From positions 1 through 35,463 of the IMG/VR virus record IMGVR_UViG_3300046096_000124: a stretch of 35,463 nucleotides of DNA; one strand, 5' to 3'. The translations under genes were made by a program, and so were the position numbers. The notes beneath the pieces were generated by a model. That model saw nothing but the letters and a program-made list of their open reading frames with translations, did no database searches and was not told where the DNA came from. Every line of letters begins with the position of its first letter. The first letter of the stretch is position 1. Source of the stretch: a virus. Below, one piece after another: positions 30,191-35,463 of this stretch.

Positions 30191-30502
30191 TTATTCAAAT
30201 ACTTTTATTCTTATCTCTTGATGTTTGCACTGCCTCATGAATGCAAATTTTTCAATTGAAATGATCCTATATTTCAAATCATCCACAAATATTTGATCTT
30301 CATCTTTAATATCATGTGTTGATGCACAAAACATCAAAAATTCTTTACCAAATGATCCTGAAAGACCTTGTGTTTCGTCTCCTGAAAATGGCTGAATATG
30401 GCATGGCACATTTGCAATCGCAACAGAAAGTGCTTTTTTTGCACCTGTTGTTGTCTGAAATCTTTGAATTTGTGCTGTTTTTGTATAGTGTTTTTCAATC
30501 AT
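30191..30502 (-). CDS. Head-tail joining (stopper-like) protein
   Basis: The ATG at 30502 (103 residues) follows the connector gene's stop by 4 nt; longer starts would overlap that gene. The small beta-rich sequence 'KHYTKTAQIQRF', 'SVAIANVPCHIQPFSGDETQGLSGSFGKEFLMFC' and 'DDLKYRIISIEKF' fits the SPP1 gp16 / lambda FII-type stopper fold that closes the connector. Assignment is mainly by order between gp6-like and gp10-like genes. Confidence 0.65.
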   Translation of the reverse strand: MIEKHYTKTAQIQRFQTTTGAKKALSVAIANVPCHIQPFSGDETQGLSGSFGKEFLMFCASTHDIKDEDQIFVDDLKYRIISIEKFAFMRQCKHQEIRIKVFE

Positions 30503-30506
30503 ATAT

Positions 30507-31079
30507 TTATAAAGAAAGTCTTTTATATGGATCAAGCAAATCTTTTGCCTGTAAAATCTTTGATCTTTCTTCACTTGTCACATAACTCACTGAATATCTG
30601 CCAATTGTTTCTGATTTTACTTCTGCACCAGATGCTGGATTTTTTGCTGAATTTAATAAATGTGCAACCAAAATTGTTGCTGCAAGTCTAATATCATCTG
30701 GTATTTCATTTTCTGGAAACATCCCCCATTTTGCTTTCACTGAAATGTTGCCAACACCTGTTGGAAAATACCCCGATTTTCGCCTGATTTGCCACTTTAT
30801 AGCACTGTTATATGGAAAGGTGATGTATTCCTCATCTGACATCAATTCATCGCTTATACGGACCTCCTCAACATCATTGCATGAATCTATGATGACACTC
30901 TCATGCTTTTTTGCATCAAAGATTCTTGTTTGTGCTGTTTCATTCATGATCAAAGTTCTATCAATGAAAGAATCAATCCATTTTTGGACTGCTGAAATCC
31001 ACACATCCAATTGTGTATCAAATGTTGGATCTATTTCTACCATCAAATAATTTTCTATATCTTGCTTTGTGATTATCAT
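30507..31079 (-). CDS. Head-tail connector protein (gp6/gp15-like)
   Basis: A 190-residue protein with 'MIITKQDIENYLMVEI' then 'TQLDVWISAVQKWIDSFIDRTLIM' (helical), and 'IPDDIRLAATILVAHLLN', 'RYSVSYVTSEERSKILQAKDLLDPYKR', the helical layout of HK97 gp6 / SPP1 gp15 adaptors that bind the portal. TGTTATAAT is 8 nt upstream. Neighbours are the stopper and gp10-like genes. Confidence 0.78.
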   Translation of the reverse strand: MIITKQDIENYLMVEIDPTFDTQLDVWISAVQKWIDSFIDRTLIMNETAQTRIFDAKKHESVIIDSCNDVEEVRISDELMSDEEYITFPYNSAIKWQIRRKSGYFPTGVGNISVKAKWGMFPENEIPDDIRLAATILVAHLLNSAKNPASGAEVKSETIGRYSVSYVTSEERSKILQAKDLLDPYKRLSL

Positions 31080-31087
31080 ATACTTAT

Positions 31088-31096
31088 ATTATAACA
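31088..31096 (-). promoter_or_regulatory. Extended -10 promoter of the connector genes
   Basis: The minus strand reads TGTTATAAT; the hexamer ends 8 nt before ATG 31079, leader of about 2 nt. Confidence 0.65.
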
Positions 31097-31336
31097 TTAT
31101 TCACATTCACAAGGTGTCACTGGCAAATTTACTGGATTGATGATGCCTATTTTTGCACCTGTTTCAAATGCTCTTGAATTAAAGAATAAATTTGCTCTAC
31201 TTTCACCAGAATTTTCTTCAACTGGATTGAGTGGTGAAAAAGTATTGTTAATAAAACGATCAATCCTGCGTTCAAAAACAGATTGCTTGTTAATATTTCC
31301 ATAAGTTTGTGTGGCAAAAGTAAAAGTTCCATACAT
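31097..31336 (-). CDS. Hypothetical structural-region protein
   Basis: A 79-residue protein, MYGTFTFATQTYGNINKQ onward, ending 'VTPCECE'. It begins 1 nt after the TM protein's stop (TAG-T-ATG), implying translational coupling. It contains 'YGNIN' and 'RRIDRFINNTFSPL'. No known family; it might be a minor virion or scaffold factor. Confidence 0.5.
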   Translation of the reverse strand: MYGTFTFATQTYGNINKQSVFERRIDRFINNTFSPLNPVEENSGESRANLFFNSRAFETGAKIGIINPVNLPVTPCECE

Positions 31337-31337
31337 A

Positions 31338-31520
31338 CTATTTGCCTAAAAATGGCTGATCTGAATCCCCTTTATTTGCAAAATAAAAAGAAAATGCCAT
31401 TGATGCTAACATCATAAAATCTTTTGGATCTACTTTGCCAAGAAAGGTGAGCACCGACACTGCCACCGCCATTAAAATGAAAACTATTTTTGATGCTGAT
31501 TGAAAAATATTGCTGTTCAT
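31338..31520 (-). CDS. Small two-helix membrane protein
   Basis: A 60-residue protein with hydrophobic helices 'IVFILMAVAVSVLTFLG' (about 12-28) and 'FMMLASMAFSFYFANKG' (about 35-51), joined by a short KVDPKD loop. Small hairpin-type membrane protein, holin-like in form, but within the structural genes rather than the lysis genes. Exact leaderless-type promoter 6 nt upstream. Function unknown. Confidence 0.6.
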   Translation of the reverse strand: MNSNIFQSASKIVFILMAVAVSVLTFLGKVDPKDFMMLASMAFSFYFANKGDSDQPFLGK

Positions 31521-31526
31521 ATATTT

Positions 31527-31535
31527 ATTATACCA
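31527..31535 (-). promoter_or_regulatory. Extended -10 promoter, leaderless spacing
   Basis: The minus strand reads TGGTATAAT; the hexamer ends 6 nt before ATG 31520. Confidence 0.75.
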
Positions 31536-31537
31536 TT

Positions 31538-32905
31538 TTATATATAAGAGATATTAACTTTGACCTCTGATGCCGCAACTGCTGTTGTATCTGTATCTGC
31601 TGCTGCACCAGTAATTGCAAGAGATATACCTGTTGCATACCTCATACCCTGCGACCCGAAATTAACATTTACAACTTGCCCTGCTGGAATTGGAATTGTA
31701 ATTGCTGGCACTGATGTTCCAACTGTTGGCGCAGCTGCAAGATTATATAATTTTAAAAATCTTGCAGCTGCATTTATATTTGAAACAACAACACCATAAA
31801 CTGTTCCTGCTATGTTTTTAACAAGTGTTGCATTTGTTGTTGCTGCGGAATTTACAATTGATGCTGTTGGTGTTGCTGGTGTGTTTGTCGTTGTGCCTGC
31901 TGATGTTAATGATCCAGTCACTGAAACTGTTTGTAATATTGCAATTGGCACCGCATTTAAAAGTGATTGATTGCCTGCACCTTTTTCAATTGCAACTTTT
32001 AATGCATTTGCTGAAATGAGTGAAACTCTTTCAATATCAATGTTTGTATTTGATGCTGGTGCTGTTCCACCATTTACAACACGAATTTGCACATAAAGTG
32101 GCAAATCTAATTCTGGCATTCCATAAGTCATTTGTGATCTAACTGTTGAAATTGTGTTTGTTGAAACAGTGTTTGTTGAAAATTGAATACCTGCCTCTGT
32201 TCTTTGAATTTCAAATGTTTGAAATGTTGATGTTGCATTTGTTGCTGTTGCTGCATTTTGCAATCCATTCCCTTGATTCATTGTGCCTGTTCTTGCTGTT
32301 GTGTTCACTGTTCCAGAAAGATCCCATTGTGCATATGTGTTATTTATGCCATCAGTAAGTTCAAGAAATACATTTTGATTTGCAATTCTTTGTGAAAGCA
32401 TTGCTGTAAATCTCAAAATAGATGCACCAATAAATTGTTTTTTAGATCTTATTGTGGTGATTGACCCTGCTGTTGTGCCTGCTGCAATTCTCGCATACCC
32501 TGATGCCTTTGTGAGTGTCATTCCTGCACCAACTGTTGGCGATTGCCATTTGTTTAAATCAACAGACCCTGTGCCTGCAAAATCATCTTCCAAATAAATC
32601 ATGTTTTGATCTACTTTACCAATCACATTATCATTCACACCAATATGTTTTGGACCACTTTCACCGATCACATAAAGAATCATCAATTGATCTGCATCAT
32701 TCATTGCTGATGTATCAAAAGCAAGTGTCAAAACATTGTTTGCCACTGTGCCACCCTTTGCTGGATTATTGAATTGATAAATAATCACATTTGATGTGAC
32801 ATTTGTTATAAGCTGGACATGTTCAATTTCAATTGAATCAAAATCATTGAAAGTGATTGTCTTTGCTGTTTTATTGAATATGTAATTTTTGATGATTTGT
32901 GCCAT
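31538..32905 (-). CDS. Large virion surface/structural protein, function unknown
   Basis: A 455-residue protein. The first 100 residues ('NYIFNKTAKTITFNDFDSI', 'NVIIYQFNNPAKGGTV') appear beta-rich. A middle domain (about 110-300) has 'YLEDDFAGTGSVDLNKWQSP', 'FIGASILRFTAMLSQRIANQN' and 'TFEIQRTEAGIQF', resembling a LamG/jelly-roll sugar-binding module. The C-terminus is Ala/Thr-rich ('TNTPATPTASIVNSAATTNA') and ends KVNISYI. Together with its fibre-like neighbours it may form capsid or tail appendages. The assignment is from composition and position. Confidence 0.55.
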   Translation of the reverse strand: MAQIIKNYIFNKTAKTITFNDFDSIEIEHVQLITNVTSNVIIYQFNNPAKGGTVANNVLTLAFDTSAMNDADQLMILYVIGESGPKHIGVNDNVIGKVDQNMIYLEDDFAGTGSVDLNKWQSPTVGAGMTLTKASGYARIAAGTTAGSITTIRSKKQFIGASILRFTAMLSQRIANQNVFLELTDGINNTYAQWDLSGTVNTTARTGTMNQGNGLQNAATATNATSTFQTFEIQRTEAGIQFSTNTVSTNTISTVRSQMTYGMPELDLPLYVQIRVVNGGTAPASNTNIDIERVSLISANALKVAIEKGAGNQSLLNAVPIAILQTVSVTGSLTSAGTTTNTPATPTASIVNSAATTNATLVKNIAGTVYGVVVSNINAAARFLKLYNLAAAPTVGTSVPAITIPIPAGQVVNVNFGSQGMRYATGISLAITGAAADTDTTAVAASEVKVNISYI

Positions 32906-32917
32906 ATGTTTTTTTGT

Positions 32918-33148
32918 TTATAGTGCAACCGCAAGTGCTATTGCATCCGCTTCTGATATGCCACCACCTGATGTTGTTGCAAATTCAAGTCCTGTGCCTG
33001 CCGCATTTACTTTCAAGAATTTATCATTTTGACCAGAAACTGAATTTAAACCTATACCACCATTTTGTATTGGCAAAACTCCCACAACTTCACTTGTGAG
33101 ATCAACTGCATCTGATTTTTGTTCATCATTTAGTTTTGTTTTTGCCAT
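32918..33148 (-). CDS. Short fibre-like protein
   Basis: A 76-residue protein: 'KTKLNDEQKSDAVDLTSEVVG', 'LPIQNGGIGLNSVSGQNDKFL', 'VNAAGTGLEFATTSGGG'. The 'LPIQNGGIG...FLKVNAAGTGLEFA' pattern is common in phage fibre proteins just before a distal repeat region. It looks like one fibre module encoded alone, lying between larger fibre-like genes. Confidence 0.6.
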   Translation of the reverse strand: MAKTKLNDEQKSDAVDLTSEVVGVLPIQNGGIGLNSVSGQNDKFLKVNAAGTGLEFATTSGGGISEADAIALAVAL

Positions 33149-33158
33149 ATGTTTATAA

Positions 33159-33863
33159 TTATGATCTTATGTAATCAACATGCACCTTGTCACCAGTTAA
33201 TGGTGCTGATAAAAATGTAATTGTTGTGCCTGAAACTGTATAATCATTGCCTGCACCAACTTCTTGTCTTAATCCATTGAGATATACAACCAACTTTCCT
33301 GAAACAAATGCATTTGCTATTGTAAATGCTGTGTTTGATCCATTTATAGCACCTGATGGCACTTCTGCGATCACCCATCTTGATGCAAGATTCACTGCTG
33401 CCTGTGCTGTATCAAGAGAAACACCTGATGAATTTACAAGAATACCTGATGATGCTGGTGTTTTAACAGAAATAACGCCACCTGTGATTGTATTTATACC
33501 ATCGCCTGCTGTGAATGATATTGCTGAAACTGCACTATCAACATATGCTTTTGTTGCTGCATCGCCTGCATTTGTTGGTGTGCCAAGTCCTGTGATTTTA
33601 TTGCCACCCATTGCAATTGCACCTGACATTGTGCCACCTGATAATGAAAGTTTTGTTGCGATGTTCGTATTGATTGTTGTGGCAAAGTTCGCGTCATTGC
33701 CAAGTGCTGCCGCAAGTTCATTTAATGTATCAAGTGCTGATCCTGCACCATTCACAAGATTTGATATTGCTGTATCAACATATGATTGTGATGCTGGTGT
33801 AAAAGCAAGACGATCTGCGGTAATTGATGCTGCTTTTATTTGTTTTTCTCCATGTATTTGCAT
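33159..33863 (-). CDS. Fibre protein with tail-fibre repeats
   Basis: A 234-residue protein. 'SALDTLNELAAALGNDANF' (about 43-61) and 'GGTMSGAIAMGGNKITGLG' followed by 'DAATKAYVDSAVSA' are classic phage tail-fibre repeat signatures that trimerise. The last about 75 residues ('VPSGAINGSNTAFTIANAF', 'LVVYLNGLRQEVGAGNDYT', 'SAPLTGDKVHVDYIRS') form a beta domain also found at the end of the upstream gene (33914-34489). It would give a fibre shaft with a binding tip. Confidence 0.72.
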   Translation of the reverse strand: MQIHGEKQIKAASITADRLAFTPASQSYVDTAISNLVNGAGSALDTLNELAAALGNDANFATTINTNIATKLSLSGGTMSGAIAMGGNKITGLGTPTNAGDAATKAYVDSAVSAISFTAGDGINTITGGVISVKTPASSGILVNSSGVSLDTAQAAVNLASRWVIAEVPSGAINGSNTAFTIANAFVSGKLVVYLNGLRQEVGAGNDYTVSGTTITFLSAPLTGDKVHVDYIRS

Positions 33864-33912
33864 AAATTTATAATTATTTGAAAGTTATTTGTTAATCTCG
33901 TTTTATATTTAT

Positions 33913-33921
33913 ATTATACCA
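33913..33921 (-). promoter_or_regulatory. Extended -10 promoter overlapping a stop codon
   Basis: The minus strand reads TGGTATAAT; its TAA stops the upstream gene. The next ATG (33863) is 49 nt away, giving a leader of about 43 nt, longer than at most sites. Confidence 0.6.
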
Positions 33922-34489
33922 TGTCATAACTGACATAGATCACTTCACCTGGATCTGGTGCAACAGTCATTGTGAATGAATTTGTTGATGTAAGTGCAAA
34001 ATCTGCTGATGATTGTGCAAGTCCATTCACATATACCTGCAAATTTGAATAATTTTCTAATGTTTGAAACACTTTATTTGATCCATTGATTGCACCTGTT
34101 GGCACGATCATCACCCTTTTTTGTAGCACTGTTAAACTTGAAATCTTTTCATCAATATCTTGAATTGTTTTTGCTGTTAAAACCAATGCAAGAAAATATC
34201 TTTTACCTGTTTTATTGTGTGTTTGTGCTGTTGTATCTTCTTGACCCCTTGAAACTGTGAGTGTATCCCCTGTGATTGCTGTGACCCTGACAATCTCTTT
34301 TTTTAAATCATCTGCTGGATTTGGATGATCTGTGACATTCCACCATACAAGATTAAATGCACCATCTATCGCTGGATTTGGCAATTTAGCACCTTGACCT
34401 GTATATAACAAAATAGAAGTGGATGAATCATCATTGCCACCTTGCACCTCTACCTGACAAAAATTTTTTACTGGATCAAGATAATTCAT
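33914..34489 (-). CDS. Virion protein with a shared C-terminal adhesion domain
   Basis: A 191-residue protein, the first gene after the capsid gene. 'FCQVEVQGGNDDSSTSILLY' and 'IVRVTAITGDTLTVSRGQED', then 'LVLTAKTIQDIDEK', form a common phage structural module. Residues about 125-191 ('VPTGAINGSNKVFQTLENY', 'LQVYVNGLAQSSADFAL', 'PDPGEVIYVSYDMV') repeat the C-terminal domain of the next fibre protein. It ends inside a promoter (ATG-GTA-TAA). Possibly the base of a fibre or a decoration protein. Confidence 0.6.
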   Translation of the reverse strand: MNYLDPVKNFCQVEVQGGNDDSSTSILLYTGQGAKLPNPAIDGAFNLVWWNVTDHPNPADDLKKEIVRVTAITGDTLTVSRGQEDTTAQTHNKTGKRYFLALVLTAKTIQDIDEKISSLTVLQKRVMIVPTGAINGSNKVFQTLENYSNLQVYVNGLAQSSADFALTSTNSFTMTVAPDPGEVIYVSYDMV

Positions 34490-34518
34490 TGCTTTATATT
34501 CTGCTTTTGAGCATAACC

Positions 34519-34544
34519 CTGATGGGATTATTTAATCCCATCAG
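34519..34544. terminator. Perfect palindromic hairpin after the capsid gene
   Basis: CTGATGGGATTA, 2-nt centre, TAATCCCATCAG: 12-bp arms between the capsid stop and the next gene. No T-tract follows on the minus strand, so it may be an attenuator, RNA stabiliser or operator rather than a classical terminator. Confidence 0.55.
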
Positions 34545-34564
34545 AATATGATCACAAGTTAAAC

Positions 34565-35463
34565 CTATGATGCATTTGTTTTAAGTCTTGCAAGTGCTTG
34601 CTCATTCGCAACCACATAACCAGTTCTTTTAACAATTCTCACACCTACCATATCCTGCTCTGCAAGATTGATCTGTGTTGATCCATCTGCATCAGTGATT
34701 GTTGCCTCTGAAAGCATTTTCACTTTTATCTCACCTTTATCTCCATAAATAGCACCAAGTTTCATATCTCCGAAAAGCACGAAATGCTTGTTTGCTTGCT
34801 GTGGATTTGTAAGATCAGTGTTTGGCATTGCTTCAACTTCAACAACTGGCTTGCCCCAAAGTGTTGGAAGACTTCCTGATGTCACTATATCTCTAAAGAT
34901 ATATTGATCATTTGCATCTTTCATCAATCTACAAAGATCAAGTATTGCCGAGCTCATGTAATATTTTCCACGAGTTCTTGCTGCCTTTTTAACTTTGCCT
35001 TGTAATTTTAACAAGTCATCTGCTGTCATTGCTGCAAAAGTAGATCCTGCTGCAATTGCAAGTGCTGGTATAGATGATGTTCTTAAAAGACCAGTCCAAA
35101 CTGTTCCATCTCCATCAAAGTATTGTAGATCTTCTTCAACTGCAACTGCTTCAACAAATAGCTCTGCTACAAGTTTAACAATGTCAATTTGTGAATCTTC
35201 AATCAACTCTTCTGTGATTGGCACAATGGCTGTTAATTTCTTCAAGATTTGAGTCACAACACCAAATTGTGCTTTTGTGCCTCCTTTCTTTCCACCCTCT
35301 AATGTCCAGAAAACTGAAACAGATGATGCAAGTTTTGGAATTATACGAGTATCACCTGATCCACCAAATGGCAAATATCTCATTTCTTGTCTTGCAACAC
35401 CATAACCCTCTTTTTCAATTCTCAAAACTTCTGTTGAAAGTTCTGTTGGCACTGTATAAGCAC
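34565..35463 (-). CDS. Major capsid protein (HK97 fold), C-terminal part (open at window end)
   Basis: The frame is open to the window end and encodes about 299 residues. 'AYTVPTELSTEVLRIEKEGYGVARQEM' in two pieces, 'LPFGGSGDTRIIPKLASS' and 'FWTLEGGKKGGTKAQFGVV' represent the N-arm/E-loop region; 'LTAIVPITEELIEDSQIDIVKLV', 'YFDGDGTVWTGLL', 'YMSSAILDLCRLMKDANDQYIF', 'LPTLWGKPVVEVEAMP' and 'HFVLFGDMKLGAIYGDKGEIKVKM' follow the HK97 P- and A-domains. It builds the icosahedral head. The N-terminal delta segment is presumably the fragment at 1-122; the join is incomplete. A GTG at 35452 is internal, not the true start. Confidence 0.88.
   Translation of the reverse strand, partial: AYTVPTELSTEVLRIEKEGYGVARQEMRYLPFGGSGDTRIIPKLASSVSVFWTLEGGKKGGTKAQFGVVTQILKKLTAIVPITEELIEDSQIDIVKLVAELFVEAVAVEEDLQYFDGDGTVWTGLLRTSSIPALAIAAGSTFAAMTADDLLKLQGKVKKAARTRGKYYMSSAILDLCRLMKDANDQYIFRDIVTSGSLPTLWGKPVVEVEAMPNTDLTNPQQANKHFVLFGDMKLGAIYGDKGEIKVKMLSEATITDADGSTQINLAEQDMVGVRIVKRTGYVVANEQALARLKTNAS

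Noticed and set aside
1-35463. tRNA genes, CRISPR arrays, insertion sequences, integrase, CI-like repressor
   Set aside because: No cloverleaf, repeat-spacer array, transposase or recombinase motif was recognised on either strand by eye.

Overview
This window is a near-complete, AT-rich tailed-phage genome of siphovirus type (HK97-fold capsid, long tail with tape measure). Every gene I can support lies on the minus strand, so transcription runs from right to left. The two window ends hold the 3' and 5' parts of one major capsid gene, so the map is probably circular or circularly permuted. The ends do not join in frame, so some capsid sequence is missing or miscalled at the junction. No integrase, excisionase or CI-like repressor is seen, which suggests a lytic phage. 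The standard code is used: UGA is a genuine stop, for example at the end of the tape measure gene.

Layout in order of transcription. (1) 35463-34565: capsid C-terminal part; 34489-31097: a block of fibre-like and structural genes; 31079-29302: connector, stopper and tail-completion genes; 29294-27606: a small gene, the tail tube and a tail chaperone with a -1 frameshift; 27600-21358: tape measure, hub and fibre or beta-propeller proteins. (2) 21342-18131: lysis region with a candidate holin, a C1-type cysteine peptidase with a peptidoglycan-binding domain, an M15 peptidase, two putative small RNAs, and a membrane-anchored lysozyme/SLT-like protein. (3) 18090-10421: replication and recombination region with a repeat-rich control or origin segment, a phospholipase A2-like protein, DnaC-like helicase loader, DnaD-like initiator, degenerate Cas4/RecB-like protein, HU-like protein, SSB-like protein, VRR-NUC nuclease, RecT annealase, a nuclease-FtsK translocase fusion, an adenine methyltransferase, a zinc-ribbon protein and an RHH protein. 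(4) 10309-6707: an array of small accessory genes, several with membrane or zinc-binding segments. (5) 6723-1: ParB-like protein, cytosine methyltransferase, terminase small and large subunits, portal-MuF fusion, prohead protease and the capsid start. No DNA polymerase or replicative helicase is present, so the loader and initiator presumably recruit host DnaB and polymerase.

Expression signals are unusual. Shine-Dalgarno sequences are essentially absent before the phage genes. Instead an extended -10 promoter (TGGTATAAT, TGGTATATAAT or TGTTATAAT) recurs with its hexamer ending 6-9 nt before the ATG. That places the predicted transcription start on or within about 3 nt of the start codon, the arrangement expected of leaderless mRNAs. 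By contrast, a putative small RNA at 18903-19052 carries two near-perfect complements of the 16S rRNA 3' tail.

The host is not identified by the sequence. Low GC, SD-free genes with leaderless-type promoters, standard code and a 'KCES'-type SLT protein are compatible with a Patescibacteria (CPR) host. This is inference only. The most novel items are the single-chain RecB-like nuclease-FtsK motor beside RecT, the genome-wide leaderless promoter design, and the anti-SD-complementary small RNA.
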